Below, piece after piece: positions 1 to 11,134 of a stretch of DNA of 64,000 nt. This stretch comes from Hyphomicrobium zavarzinii ATCC 27496. GTDB lineage: Bacteria; Pseudomonadota; Alphaproteobacteria; Rhizobiales; Hyphomicrobiaceae. The stretch covers positions 372,001-436,000 of the forward strand of contig NZ_KB911256.1 of NCBI RefSeq assembly GCF_000383415.1, given 5' to 3'. Numbering within the stretch: position 1 is the stretch's first letter; each line of letters opens with the position of its first letter. The translations under genes were made by a program, and so were the position numbers. The notes beneath the pieces are model-generated. The model was not told the DNA's origin. It did not search any database and was given only the letters and a program-made list of their open reading frames with translations.

Positions 1-41
1 ATAGGTCTGTTCGGGGCTGGGAACGAGGGGGAAGGAAGACC

Positions 42-1124
42 ATGCTGTATGAGCTCGTAAGCTTCAGCGATCAGATCGGCATATTGAACGTCTTCCGCTA
101 CATCACCTTCCGCACCGGCGGCGCCATTTTCACCGCGCTTCTCTTCGTTCTTCTCTTTGGCCCCGGCATTATCGATCTGCTCCGCCTGAAGCAGGGCAAG
201 GGCCAGCCAATCCGCGAGGACGGCCCCAAGTCGCATTTCTCGAAGAAGGGTACGCCCACCATGGGCGGCCTCATGATCCTGGCTAGCGTCACCGTCGCGA
301 CGCTTCTCTGGTCGGATCTCGCGAACGTCTACGTCTGGGTCGTGCTGCTGGTCACGCTCGCCTATGGCGGCATCGGCTTCTACGACGACTATCTCAAAGT
401 CACAAAGCAGCAGCCGAGCGGCTTCGGCGGCTGGGCGCGCCTGGGTCTCGAGATCGCGGTCGCCGCGTTGGCGGTCTACATCATCATGGATCTCTCGACG
501 GAGGAGCTGTCGGGCAAGCTCGCGCTCCCGTTCTTCAAGACGGCGCTCGTCGATCTCGGCGCGTTCTTCATCATCGTCGGCATGATCGTCATCGTCGGCG
601 CGGGCAATGCGGTCAACCTGACGGACGGCCTCGACGGCCTCGCCATCGTGCCCGTCATGATCGCGGCGGCCACCTTCGGCCTCATCGCCTATCTCATCGG
701 CAACGTGAAGTTCGCCTCCTACCTGCAGATCCACCACGTCGCGGGCACCGGCGAACTGGCCGTCATCTGCGGCGCCCTGATCGGCGCTGGTCTTGGCTTC
801 CTCTGGTTCAACGCGCCACCCGCCATGATCTTCATGGGCGACACGGGATCGTTGGCGCTCGGCGGCGCGCTCGGCACCATCGCGGTCGCCACCAAGCACG
901 AGGTCGTCCTCGCCATCGTCGGCGGCCTGTTCGTACTGGAGACGTTGTCCGTCATCATCCAGGTGACCTCGTACAAGCTTACCGGAAAACGCGTCTTCCG
1001 CATGGCCCCGCTGCATCACCACTACGAGCAGAAGGGCTGGCACGAGAGCACCGTCGTCGTCCGCTTCTGGATCATCGCCGTGATCCTGGCTCTGATCGGC
1101 CTCGCCACCCTGAAGCTGCGCTGA
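42..1124 (+). CDS. mraY: Phospho-N-acetylmuramoyl-pentapeptide transferase
   Basis: Integral membrane enzyme that transfers phospho-MurNAc-pentapeptide from UDP to undecaprenyl phosphate to form lipid I, the first membrane step of peptidoglycan synthesis. The 360-residue protein has the usual length and about ten hydrophobic segments. Family signatures are visible: the Asp-Asp pair in YDDYLK (about residue 115), [10 protein letters not shown] (about 192), [12 protein letters not shown] (about 266) and the late MAPLHHHYE. The ATG follows a GGAAGGA ribosome site. It is the first gene of the dcw run here; murE and murF would be expected just upstream, outside the window. A REP-like repeat begins at its stop codon. 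Confidence 0.98.
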   Translation: MLYELVSFSDQIGILNVFRYITFRTGGAIFTALLFVLLFGPGIIDLLRLKQGKGQPIREDGPKSHFSKKGTPTMGGLMILASVTVATLLWSDLANVYVWVVLLVTLAYGGIGFYDDYLKVTKQQPSGFGGWARLGLEIAVAALAVYIIMDLSTEELSGKLALPFFKTALVDLGAFFIIVGMIVIVGAGNAVNLTDGLDGLAIVPVMIAAATFGLIAYLIGNVKFASYLQIHHVAGTGELAVICGALIGAGLGFLWFNAPPAMIFMGDTGSLALGGALGTIAVATKHEVVLAIVGGLFVLETLSVIIQVTSYKLTGKRVFRMAPLHHHYEQKGWHESTVVVRFWIIAVILALIGLATLKLR

Positions 1125-1225
1125 TGCCGGGATGACGGTGATTGTTTGTCTCGACGAACGGCAAATAAGGCAACGTCACCCCGACGGAGACCGGGGTTCA
1201 GACGCAGTTCCGGACGCTTGAGCGG
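1125..1225. repeat. REP-like palindromic repeat, copy 1
   Basis: A right half-unit (GCCGGGATGACGG) lies at about 1127-1139. A full unit follows at about 1174-1201 that starts CGTCACCCCG and contains the arms ACCCCG (1178-1183) and CGGGGT (1192-1197). The same unit recurs as inverted pairs at 6661-6750 and 61541-61627. The first half-unit abuts the mraY stop codon. Confidence 0.6.
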
Positions 1226-1292
1226 GCCACGCTTGGCGAACGGCGCGCCGGCCACGATTCAATCGCGCGAGAAAAGGCATTAGCCTGAGCCC

Positions 1293-2701
<1,409 letters not shown>

Positions 2702-2705
<4 letters not shown>

Positions 2706-3880
2706 AGTTCTCGCGCGCCGACAGAAGCCGGCTCGCGGAATGGTGGTTCACCGTCGACCACGTGCTCCTCTACGCGATCCTCATCATCGTTGCCGCGGGT
2801 GTAGTCCTCTCCCTCGCGGCGAGCCCCGCCGTCGCGGTGAAGAAGGGCCTCTCCCCTTACTACTTCGTCGAGCGGCACGTCATCTTCTCGCTGGCGGGCA
2901 TTGTCATCATGCTTGCGGTCTCGCTGCTGGGGCCTGCTGCCGTTCGCCGCCTCGCCATCCTCACGCTCGCAGCCTCGATGATCGGCCTCGTCGCGGTGTA
3001 CTTCATGGGCGAGGAGATCAACGGCGCTCGCCGCTGGCTGTCCATCGAAGGCCATTCGATCCAGCCGTCCGAGTTCGCAAAGCCCGCGTTCGTGGTCGTA
3101 TCCGGCTGGCTGCTCGCCGAGGCGCGCCGCCGCCCGGACATGCCGGCCCTCACGCTGGCCATGAGCCTGTTTGCGATTTTTGCCGGCTTGCTCGTTATCC
3201 AGCCTGACGTCGGTCAGACGATGCTCGTCACCATGGTCTGGATGACGATGCTGTTCGTCTCGGGCCTTGCCGCCACAGGGGCCGCTGTCGTCGCCGTCGC
3301 AGGCGCCGTCGGGCTTTACGGGGCCTACATCTATTTTCCGCACGTCGCCTTCCGCATCGACCGCTTCATCAATCCGCAGACCGGAGATTTCAGCCAGGGA
3401 GACCGCGCGATCCGCTCGTTCGTCGAAGGCGGTTTTCTCGGGCGCGGCCCGGGCGAGGGCACCATCAAGACCTCTCTGCCGGACGCGCACACGGACTACA
3501 TTTTCGCCGTCGTGGCCGAGGAGTACGGGGCGCTCGCCTGCCTCGCGCTGCTCTGTCTCTTCGCCTTCGTCGTCCTGCGCGCGCTCCGCCACGCCGAGAG
3601 CGAGCCCGACGCCGCCACGCGCCTCGGCATCGTCGGCCTCTCGCTGATGTTCGGGCTTCAGGCCTTGATCAATATGGGTGTGAACGTCGGCCTGCTTCCT
3701 GCCAAGGGCATGACGTTGCCGTTTCTTTCGGCGGGCGGCTCCTCCATGCTTGCCATTTCGCTGACGCTCGGCATGTTGCTGGCGTTGACCCGCCGCCGCC
3801 CGGATGCGGACCGCCTCAAAAAGCCCCCATTGATGCCGAGCCTTCCGAGCCTCGCTCCCAACAACGAGACACGAACGTGA
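2702..3880 (+). CDS. ftsW: Lipid II polymerase / division protein FtsW
   Basis: SEDS-family membrane glycosyltransferase that polymerises lipid II at the division septum with its partner PBP. The 392-residue product has about ten membrane segments and the family signatures RRWLSIEGHSIQPSEFAK (about residue 108), the long extracellular loop with DRFINPQTGDFSQGD, and the C-terminal MTLPFLSAGGSS (about 349). The ATG at 2702 is chosen because it overlaps the murD stop by four bases. An upstream in-frame ATG exists but lies well inside murD. The last four bases overlap the GTG start of murG. Confidence 0.96.
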
Positions 3881-5010
3881 CGCGTGAGCCCCCCACCATC
3901 CTGCTTGCCGCTGGCGGAACCGGCGGCCATTTGTTTCCCGCCTATGCCCTGGCAGAGGAGCTGGGGCGGCGCGGATTTGCCGTGGACCTCGTTACGGACA
4001 TGCGCGGCGACCGCTACGGCACCGGCTTCCCCGCGCGCTCCGTCTATCAGCTTCCGGCGGCGACGCCGGGCAGCAAGCGCAACCCTATCGCGCTTGCCCG
4101 GGCGAGCTTCACCCTGGCCCGCGGCATCCTCAAAGCGCACAAGCTGCTTCGTTCCGTGAAGCCTGCGGCTGTGGTCGGCTTCGGCGGCTATCCCACCATT
4201 CCCCCGCTGGTGGCTGCCCGGATGCTCGGCGTCCCGTCGATCATTCACGAGCAGAACGCCGTGCTGGGCCGCGCCAACCGCGTGCTCGCGAAACACGCCG
4301 CCGCCGTCGCCACCTCGTTCCGCAAGACGAAGTTCCTGGAGGGCGCACTGGCGGAGAAGGCCCGCTTCACCGGCAATCCCGTGCGGGGCGTGGTCATCGA
4401 GGCGGCCAAGACCCCCTACCCGCCGCTGAACCAGAACGGCCCCATTCACCTCCTCGTCTTTGGTGGCAGCCAGGGTGCCCGTTTCTTCTCCGAAGCCGTG
4501 CCGCCGGCCCTGGCGACGCTGCCCCTTTCCGTCCGCCAACGGCTGAAGCTCGTTCAACAGGCTCGCGAGGAGGACGTGGCCGCCGTGAAGGCGGAAACCG
4601 CCGCGGCCGGCATAGACGCCGAGATCGCCACTTTTTTCAAGAACTTGCCGCAGATCATGGCCGATAGCCACGTGGTGATCGCCCGCGCCGGTGCCTCCTC
4701 CGTCGCCGAATTGGCAGTCATCGGGCGCCCGTCGATCCTCGTACCTTTGCCGCATTCTCTCGACAGTGATCAGCTTGCAAACGCTACGAACCTTGCCGAA
4801 TCGGGGGGCAGCTGGTGTATCGAGCAAAGGGATCTGACGCCGCTGCGTTTGGCGACAGAACTCGGAAGGCTGTTCGATTCACCCGACACTCTCTCGCGTG
4901 CGGCCGCCAGTGCCAAAGCCCAGGGGCAGGCGTCCTCCGTGGGCCTGCTCGCGGATCTGGTCGGGGACGTGATCGGAAGACGCCGCGGAGCAGACGGGGG
5001 AACGTCGTGA
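3877..5010 (+). CDS. murG: Undecaprenyldiphospho-muramoylpentapeptide beta-N-acetylglucosaminyltransferase
   Basis: Peripheral membrane GT28 glycosyltransferase that adds GlcNAc to lipid I to make lipid II. The 377 residues start at a GTG that overlaps the ftsW stop (GTGA). The N-terminal glycine-rich loop AAGGTGGHLFPA (about residue 11), the acceptor-side HEQNAVLGRANR (about 125), the C-domain GGSQGARFF (about 196) and the UDP-GlcNAc pocket ARAGASSVAEL (about 270) are all present. The next gene, murC, follows after 88 bases. Confidence 0.97.
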   Translation: MTREPPTILLAAGGTGGHLFPAYALAEELGRRGFAVDLVTDMRGDRYGTGFPARSVYQLPAATPGSKRNPIALARASFTLARGILKAHKLLRSVKPAAVVGFGGYPTIPPLVAARMLGVPSIIHEQNAVLGRANRVLAKHAAAVATSFRKTKFLEGALAEKARFTGNPVRGVVIEAAKTPYPPLNQNGPIHLLVFGGSQGARFFSEAVPPALATLPLSVRQRLKLVQQAREEDVAAVKAETAAAGIDAEIATFFKNLPQIMADSHVVIARAGASSVAELAVIGRPSILVPLPHSLDSDQLANATNLAESGGSWCIEQRDLTPLRLATELGRLFDSPDTLSRAAASAKAQGQASSVGLLADLVGDVIGRRRGADGGTS

Positions 5011-5098
5011 CTCTGACGATACGTCACACTCACGCGCGCCAAGGGCAGGACATAGTGTCCCCGAGGCGCCCCGCGCGGCAGGAATAGGAACACCACGC

Positions 5099-6538
5099 AT
5101 GCAGATGCCCCGTGACATCGGGCCGTTTCACATCATCGGTATCGGCGGCATCGGCATGAGCGCCATCGCCGAGATCCTGCTCGCCAAAGGCTACAGCGTC
5201 CAGGGCAGCGACCAGAAGGATTCCGCCAATGTCCGCCGCCTGCGCGCGAAAGGCGTGCGCGTGTTCGTTGGCCATGATGCGGTGAACCTTATCGGCGCCC
5301 GCCAGGTCGTGATCTCGACGGCGGTGAAGCGCAACAATCCGGAGTTCGAGGCGGCCCGCGCCAAGGGGCTGCCCATCGTGCGCCGCGCCGAGATCCTGGC
5401 CGAGCTGATGCGCCTCTACGCAACTGTCTCTGTGACCGGTACCCACGGCAAGACCACCACCACTTCCCTGATCAGCACCATCTTCGAGCACGCGCGCCTG
5501 GATCCCACCGTGATCACCGGCGGCATCATCAACTCGTGGGGCTCCAACGCACGCCTCGGCCAGGGCCGCTGGATGATCGTCGAAGCCGACGAGAGCGACG
5601 GCACCTTCACGCGCCTCCCGACCGAGATCGGCGTCGTGACCAACATCGATCCCGAGCACCTCGACTACTTCGGCTCCGTCGAGAACATGCACCGCGAGTA
5701 CGAAGCCTTCTTCCGCAACATCCCCTTCTATGGCCTCGCGGTCACCTGCACCGATCATCCGGTCGCGCGCGAGATGGTGGAGCGCCTTGAATTGAAGCGC
5801 GACGGCCGCCCGCTTCTCACCTACGGCACACGTGACGACGCAGACATCGTGCTGCGCGCTGTCCGTGCCGACGGCGGTGGAACCGTGATCGATGCGGACC
5901 TCGGCCCGCGCGTGAAGGGGGGCGCCCGCGCCATCCGCGGCTGGACCGTTCCGATGCCGGGCCAGCACAACGCTCTGAATGCGCTCGCCGCTATCGCCGT
6001 GTCGGCAGAGGCGGGCATCCCGGACGACGTCATTCGCTCGGGCCTTGCGAGCTTCTCCGGCGTCAAGCGCCGTTTCCAGCTAACCGGCACCTGGAATGGC
6101 GTGCAGATCTTCGACGACTACGGGCATCACCCAGCGGAGATCGCGGCCGTCCTCGAAGCTGCGCGAGCGGGTGCACGCGGGCGTGTGATCGCCGTCGTGG
6201 AGCCTCATCGCTACACGCGCGTGCGTGATCTCTTCCGTGAGTTCTCAGCCTGCTTTCGCGCGGCTGACAGCGTGATCGTCGCGCCGCTCTACAGCGCGGG
6301 CGAGCAGCCCATCGACGGTATCGATCCGCTCTCGCTGGCCGAGGGCATCCGCGGCATGGGCCACACCGCAGTCGCCACCATCGAAGACCCGCGTGAGCTC
6401 GTGGGCGTAATCCGGCGTCACGGCCGTCCGGACGACATGGTGATCTTCCTCGGCGCCGGCAACTCCACCGAATGGGCGCACGCGCTTCCCGAATGGCTGG
6501 CCGCCGCCGAGCCCCGCCGCGCCGGGAGCGCCCTGTGA
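5099..6538 (+). CDS. murC: UDP-N-acetylmuramate--L-alanine ligase
   Basis: ATP-dependent ligase adding L-alanine to UDP-MurNAc, the first amino acid of the stem peptide. The 479-residue protein carries the N-terminal nucleotide fold HIIGIGGIGMSAIAE (about residue 11), the P-loop GTHGKTTTTSL (about 116), EADESDGTF (about 162), and the Mur ligase C-domain motif FDDYGHHPAEI (about 341). A second ATG lies two codons downstream (5105). No neighbouring gene overlaps it, and the following 310-base gap contains an inverted pair of REP-like units before murB. Confidence 0.97.
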   Translation: MQMPRDIGPFHIIGIGGIGMSAIAEILLAKGYSVQGSDQKDSANVRRLRAKGVRVFVGHDAVNLIGARQVVISTAVKRNNPEFEAARAKGLPIVRRAEILAELMRLYATVSVTGTHGKTTTTSLISTIFEHARLDPTVITGGIINSWGSNARLGQGRWMIVEADESDGTFTRLPTEIGVVTNIDPEHLDYFGSVENMHREYEAFFRNIPFYGLAVTCTDHPVAREMVERLELKRDGRPLLTYGTRDDADIVLRAVRADGGGTVIDADLGPRVKGGARAIRGWTVPMPGQHNALNALAAIAVSAEAGIPDDVIRSGLASFSGVKRRFQLTGTWNGVQIFDDYGHHPAEIAAVLEAARAGARGRVIAVVEPHRYTRVRDLFREFSACFRAADSVIVAPLYSAGEQPIDGIDPLSLAEGIRGMGHTAVATIEDPRELVGVIRRHGRPDDMVIFLGAGNSTEWAHALPEWLAAAEPRRAGSAL

Positions 6539-6848
6539 CGATCAAAACGAACGCAGCGGAAGCTTCCTCCCCCTTGTGGGAAGGGGGCAGGGCATGGGCG
6601 GATCCCAGCTCTCGTTACGGCTGGACATCCCTTCTTCCTTCGAAAGCGATGCGGCAAGCGGAGCTGGATTCCGGCCTACGCCGGGATGACGGTGTTTTTC
6701 GTCCGGCCCACAGCCCCAAATTTACGTCACACCGGCGAAGGCCGGTGTCTAGACACGTCTCCGGAGCATCGCGACCGCAAGAGCTTGCGGGCAGCCACGG
6801 TCGTTTGCGGGTAGGTCACTCTTGCGATCTGGCCAGGAGTGAAGCGCG
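6539..6848. repeat. REP-like inverted repeat pair, copy 2, in the murC-murB gap
   Basis: No gene is visible in this 310-base gap. Two units face each other. The first has a stem around CCGGC (6671-6675), loop CTAC, and GCCGG (6680-6684). The second has stem ACACCGGC (6729-6736), loop GAAG, and GCCGGTGT (6741-6748). The second is close to the reverse complement of the first, a BIME-like arrangement. The murB ribosome site (CAGGAG) lies at the right end. Confidence 0.6.
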
Positions 6849-7808
6849 ATGACCTTCCCCGATCTCACGCCGGACCTGAAAGAACGCATGCCGGAGCTGC
6901 GCGGGCGCCTCTCCGCCAACGTGTCGATGGCTGACATAACTTGGTTCCGCGCCGGTGGCCCCGCACAGGTGCTGTTTACGCCTGCCGACGAGGCGGACCT
7001 CGCCTACTTCCTCAAGAACAAGCCGAAAGACCTCGCGACCTTCGTCATCGGCCTGGGATCGAACCTGCTCGTGCGTGACGGAGGCGTGCCCGGCATCGTT
7101 ATCCGCTTGGGGCGCGGTTTCGGCGAGATCAAGGTCGAGCCCGGCAACCGCATCCGCGTCGGCACCGTCGTGCCGGACGTGAAGGTCGCGCGGGCCGCAG
7201 CGGATGCAGGCATTGCCGGCCTCGCCTTCTATCGCGGCATCCCGGGCTCCATCGGCGGCGCCTTGCGCATGAACGCGGGCGCCCACGGCAGCGAGACGAA
7301 GGACGTGCTGCGCGAAGCGCGCGCCGTCGACCCGGAGGGCAACATCCATGTGCTCTCGCTCGCCGACATGGGCTTCACCTATCGCCACAGCGCCATCCCG
7401 TCCGACTGGATCTTCACCGAAGCCCTGTTCGAAGGAACGCCGGGCGATCCCGCAGAGATCCTGCGCGCTATGGACGAGGTGGCGGAGTATCGGGAGAAGA
7501 ACCAGCCGATCAAGGAGCGCACCGGCGGCTCCACCTTCAAGAACCCGCCCGGCCACAGCGCCTGGAAGCTGATCGACGCCGCCGGCTGCCGCGGCTTTCG
7601 CGTGGGCGGCGCGGCCGTGTCCGAGAAGCACTGCAACTTTCTGATCAACGACCGCAACGCCACCGGCGAGGACATCGAGCGCCTGGGCGAGACGGTGCGT
7701 GCGCGCGTGAAGGCCGACGCTGGCGTCACGCTCGAATGGGAGATCATCCGCCTGGGGTTGCCTGAGGCCGGCCGTCCGGTCGGCGAGGCGCTGGCTGCGG
7801 CGGAATAG
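6849..7808 (+). CDS. murB: UDP-N-acetylenolpyruvoylglucosamine reductase
   Basis: FAD-dependent cytoplasmic reductase that converts UDP-GlcNAc-enolpyruvate to UDP-MurNAc with NADPH. The 319 residues include [13 protein letters not shown] (about residue 33), the FAD-binding [12 protein letters not shown] (about 67), [19 protein letters not shown] (about 129), and the substrate and catalytic region [16 protein letters not shown] with [10 protein letters not shown] (about 222-263). Length and motif order are those of type I MurB. ddlB follows after 35 bases. Confidence 0.97.
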   Translation: MTFPDLTPDLKERMPELRGRLSANVSMADITWFRAGGPAQVLFTPADEADLAYFLKNKPKDLATFVIGLGSNLLVRDGGVPGIVIRLGRGFGEIKVEPGNRIRVGTVVPDVKVARAAADAGIAGLAFYRGIPGSIGGALRMNAGAHGSETKDVLREARAVDPEGNIHVLSLADMGFTYRHSAIPSDWIFTEALFEGTPGDPAEILRAMDEVAEYREKNQPIKERTGGSTFKNPPGHSAWKLIDAAGCRGFRVGGAAVSEKHCNFLINDRNATGEDIERLGETVRARVKADAGVTLEWEIIRLGLPEAGRPVGEALAAAE

Positions 7809-7843
7809 GGAAACGGCGAACATCTGTCTGAGACTGTGAAATC

Positions 7844-8800
7844 ATGACCAACACGCTGGGCGAGCCACCGCAAAGGACCTTCGAGCACGTGGCCGTTCTG
7901 ATGGGAGGCCTCTCCGCCGAGCGCAGCGTGAGCCTCCGCTCCGGCGCCGCCGTCGCGGATGCGCTCGAAGGCGAGGGCTACCGCGTCACCCGCATCGACG
8001 TCGATCGCGACATCGCCGCCCGCCTCGCGGCCGTGCGCCCGGATGTGTGCTTCAATGCGCTGCATGGCCGCTTCGGAGAGGACGGTTGCATCCAGGGCAT
8101 CCTGGAGATGATGGCCATTCCGTACACGCACTCGGGCGTGCTGGCGTCCGCCCTCGCCATGCACAAGGAGAACGCCAAGGCGATCATGAGACTGGCCGGC
8201 GTGCCGGTCGCGGAAGCAAAGCTCCTCACCCGCAGCGACGCCGCGGCCGCTCACGCGCTACCGCCGCCTTACGTCGTGAAGCCCGTCGATGAAGGCTCGA
8301 GCGTCGGCGTCCTCATCATCCGCCCCGGCAATAATGACTGGTCGCGCGCCATTCTCGAAGGCGGCGCGCCGGAGCAGGTTGTGATGGTGGAGCGCTTCAT
8401 CCCCGGGCGCGAGCTGACCTGCGCGGTGATCGGGGACTTCGCGACCGACGTGATCGAGATCGTGCCCCAGAAGGGCCTCGCCTTCTACGATTTCGAGGCG
8501 AAATACGCCCCCGGCGGCTCTACCCACGAGCTTCCGGCAGATATTTTACCGAATGTTTACCAGTTGATCCGGAAATACACGTTGGCGGCCCATGCGTCGC
8601 TTGGCTGCCGTGGTGTGTCTCGCGCGGACTTCCGCTTCGACGATACCGACGGCGGAACCGGCGAGCTGATCTGCCTTGAAGTCAACACGCAGCCGGGCAT
8701 GACGGGAACTTCTCTGGTTCCGGAGCTTGCTGCACATGCGGGCTGGTCATTTGGCAAGCTCGTGAGATGGATCGTCGAGGACGCGAGTTGTTCGAGGTAG
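7844..8800 (+). CDS. ddlB: D-alanine--D-alanine ligase
   Basis: ATP-grasp enzyme that joins two D-alanines for the end of the peptidoglycan stem. The 318-residue protein shows the N-terminal VLMGGLSAERSVSLRSG (about residue 15), the KENAKAIMRLAGVP segment (about 108), the ATP-grasp core VVKPVDEGSSVGVLI (about 145) and the metal and substrate-binding CLEVNTQPGMTGTSLVPE (about 278). It lies between murB and ftsQ as in most alphaproteobacterial dcw clusters. Confidence 0.97.
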   Translation: MTNTLGEPPQRTFEHVAVLMGGLSAERSVSLRSGAAVADALEGEGYRVTRIDVDRDIAARLAAVRPDVCFNALHGRFGEDGCIQGILEMMAIPYTHSGVLASALAMHKENAKAIMRLAGVPVAEAKLLTRSDAAAAHALPPPYVVKPVDEGSSVGVLIIRPGNNDWSRAILEGGAPEQVVMVERFIPGRELTCAVIGDFATDVIEIVPQKGLAFYDFEAKYAPGGSTHELPADILPNVYQLIRKYTLAAHASLGCRGVSRADFRFDDTDGGTGELICLEVNTQPGMTGTSLVPELAAHAGWSFGKLVRWIVEDASCSR

Positions 8801-8811
8801 GGCAGGACCGT

Positions 8812-9741
8812 ATGACCCGACTGCAGGCGCACGATGCGATCCTGCAAGCACCCGCTCACGACCCGCTTCCACACTCCGAAACGCCCCCCGCCCGTAGCCC
8901 CAAAGGCCCCTATCAGGTCGAGCAGAAGCTTGCGCTGGGCCTTGGCGCGCCGTCGCCGCGCCGGCGCTTCTCGCTGGCTGCTTGGAAGCCCAGGCGCGCC
9001 CGTCTTCTGTTCGCTGCGCTCGGGATCGGCTTGGCTCTGGGCGCGGTCGAGGAGACGGTCCGCCTCGGCAAGCATTCGCCCGAGGTCCAGCGCACCGCGC
9101 GCTTTCTGGGCTTCGGCATCGATCAGGTCACGCTCAAGGGTCATCATTTCAGCTTCGATCGCGACATCTTCGATGCGCTCGATCTCGCCAACGTGCGCAC
9201 GTTCGCGGCCCTCGATACCGCCGCCGTCAAAGCCCGCATCGAACGCCTGCCCTGGGTCGATACCGCCGAACTCACGCGCGTCTATCCCGGCCGCCTCGAC
9301 ATCCGCGTGACCGAGCGGAAGCCTTACGCGCTCTGGACGCGCGCCGACCGCCATTACCTCATCGACAAGACTGGCCGCGTGCTTGCCGCCGTCAGCGGCG
9401 CACAGCTCCCCGATCTTCCCCGTGTCTCCGGAGAAGGTGCTGCTGCCGATGCCGCAGGTCTCATGGAGAGCCTCGCCCGCTATCCCGAGATCGCGGCCCG
9501 CATGGGCGAGGCCGAGCGCGTATCGGAGCGCCGCTGGCGGCTCAAGCTCACCAACGCCACGACGATAGAGCTGCCAGCCGACGGAGAGGTCGGCGCGCTC
9601 GAGGAGATCGCCCGCGATACGGCGCTCCTCCGTCTCGTCGCCGGCGGCAAGACGACGCTCGATTTCCGCGGCCCCGGCCGCGTCGCCATCCGCCCCGAGG
9701 CGCCGCCTGCCGCCGGGCCCGCGCCGAACACCGGCTCTTGA
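8812..9741 (+). CDS. ftsQ: Cell division protein FtsQ
   Basis: Bitopic divisome protein that bridges the early cytoplasmic and late periplasmic division proteins. From the ATG at 8812 the product is 309 residues: a proline- and arginine-rich cytoplasmic tail, one membrane helix (LLFAALGIGLALGAV), then a POTRA domain beginning near FGIDQVTLKGHHF and the FtsQ domain with YPGRLDIRVTERKPYALW. An in-frame ATG at 8767 would overlap ddlB by 34 bases and has no clear ribosome site. The 8812 start follows GGGCAGGA, so it is preferred, but the choice is uncertain. Confidence 0.9.
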   Translation: MTRLQAHDAILQAPAHDPLPHSETPPARSPKGPYQVEQKLALGLGAPSPRRRFSLAAWKPRRARLLFAALGIGLALGAVEETVRLGKHSPEVQRTARFLGFGIDQVTLKGHHFSFDRDIFDALDLANVRTFAALDTAAVKARIERLPWVDTAELTRVYPGRLDIRVTERKPYALWTRADRHYLIDKTGRVLAAVSGAQLPDLPRVSGEGAAADAAGLMESLARYPEIAARMGEAERVSERRWRLKLTNATTIELPADGEVGALEEIARDTALLRLVAGGKTTLDFRGPGRVAIRPEAPPAAGPAPNTGS

Positions 9742-9755
9742 GGAGAAGAGATCCG

Positions 9756-11036
9756 ATGACACGAGACAAGGCAAAACGGCGGAGCGGAGGGCCGAAACGC
9801 GTGACGGCCGTGCTCGATATCGGCACCAGCAAGATCGCGTGCCTGATCGCATCGGTCGAGCCCGGGCGGCGCGAGGACGGCAGCCCGGACGTGCGCATTC
9901 TCGGCATCGGCCATCAGCGCGCCGAGGGCGTGAAGGGTGGCGTCATCATCGATCTCGACCGCGCCGAGCAGGCGGCCCGCGCGGCCATCGCCCAGGCCGA
10001 GCGCATGGCGGGCTTCGAGCTCTCCGAGATCCACGTCGCCGTGTCCTGTGGACGCTTGAGGTCTCACAATTTCTCCGCCAAGGCCGACATCGCGAGCGGC
10101 ATCGTCGCCAACGCCGACGTGGACCGCCTGCTCACGGCCGGCCAGGCTTATGTCGAGCGGGACGGCCGTGCGCTCGTGCATATGAACGAGGTGGCCCTGC
10201 GCATCGACGGCGCCCCCGGCTCGCGCGACCCCCGCGGTATGGCGGCCCGCAGGCTGGACCTTGATCTCCATGCCGTGACGGCAGACGAGGCACCCCTGCG
10301 CAACCTTTTGATGGTGGTGGGACGCTGCTACCTCGAGGTCGCGAGCCACGTCCCCGCCCCGTTTGCCAGCGCCCTTGCCGTTACGAGCGAAGACGAGCGC
10401 CGGCTCGGCGTGACCGCCGTGGACATCGGCGCCGGCACCACCGGCATCGCCATGTTTGCCGAGGATCGGTTTCTCTACGCCTGCTCCGCGCCCTTGGGCG
10501 GCACCCAGATCACCTTCGATATCGCCCGCGCGTTGCATGCACCTCTTGCGGAGGCCGAGCGAATCAAAGCGCTTTATGGCACAGTGGTCTGCGCTCCGTC
10601 TGACGAGCACGACGTCTTTACGTACCCGGCATCCGGCGACGAGGAAGGCGTCATGCATCACATGACGAAGGCCGAGCTTGCTGAGGTGATCCGGCCTCGC
10701 GTAAAGGCGATCGTCGATCATATCCGGCAACGCCTGGACGCGTGCGAGATGACGGCTTATGCCGGCCGCTGTCTTGTGCTCACAGGGGGTACGAGCCAGT
10801 TGACCGGCTTGGCCGATTTTGTAGCCGCAGAGTTGGGCCGCCCTGTGCGTATTGCAGGTCCGCAGGCGATTTCAGGATTGCCGCCTGCGCTATCGAGTTC
10901 CGCGTTCTCGACCGTGGTCGGATTGCTCCTCGCGGAAACGCCCGAGCACGCCGGCAGGCGGATCAATCGCAGCCGCGACGCCGAATCGGGAAGCTACCTG
11001 AAGCGCGTCGGATCCTGGCTGCGGGAAGGGTTCTAG
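9756..11036 (+). CDS. ftsA: Cell division protein FtsA
   Basis: Actin-like ATPase that anchors FtsZ to the membrane and recruits the divisome. The 426-residue product starts at an ATG preceded by a strong GAGGAGAAGAG site. Actin-fold phosphate motifs are visible: AVLDIGTSKIACLI near the N-terminus, TAVDIGAGTTGIAMF in the middle and VLTGGTSQLTGL late. It ends with a basic, aromatic tail (YLKRVGSWLREGF) that fits the membrane-targeting amphipathic helix. The open frame extends further upstream, but that part overlaps ftsQ and is not FtsA-like. Confidence 0.96.
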   Translation: MTRDKAKRRSGGPKRVTAVLDIGTSKIACLIASVEPGRREDGSPDVRILGIGHQRAEGVKGGVIIDLDRAEQAARAAIAQAERMAGFELSEIHVAVSCGRLRSHNFSAKADIASGIVANADVDRLLTAGQAYVERDGRALVHMNEVALRIDGAPGSRDPRGMAARRLDLDLHAVTADEAPLRNLLMVVGRCYLEVASHVPAPFASALAVTSEDERRLGVTAVDIGAGTTGIAMFAEDRFLYACSAPLGGTQITFDIARALHAPLAEAERIKALYGTVVCAPSDEHDVFTYPASGDEEGVMHHMTKAELAEVIRPRVKAIVDHIRQRLDACEMTAYAGRCLVLTGGTSQLTGLADFVAAELGRPVRIAGPQAISGLPPALSSSAFSTVVGLLLAETPEHAGRRINRSRDAESGSYLKRVGSWLREGF

Positions 11037-11134
11037 CTCGGAGTGCCGCCAGCAACGGATCGGGCCCGGGCCGAGTTGGGAATGCCGGGGAGCCGCGTTG
11101 CGGACTGATCTCCCTCGCGTGAAACGGGGGCGAA

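Noticed and set aside
8982-9755. Upstream extension of the ftsA frame to 684 residues
   Set aside because: The extension overlaps ftsQ and gives Arg-rich sequence typical of a shadow frame; FtsA begins at 9756 behind a strong ribosome site.
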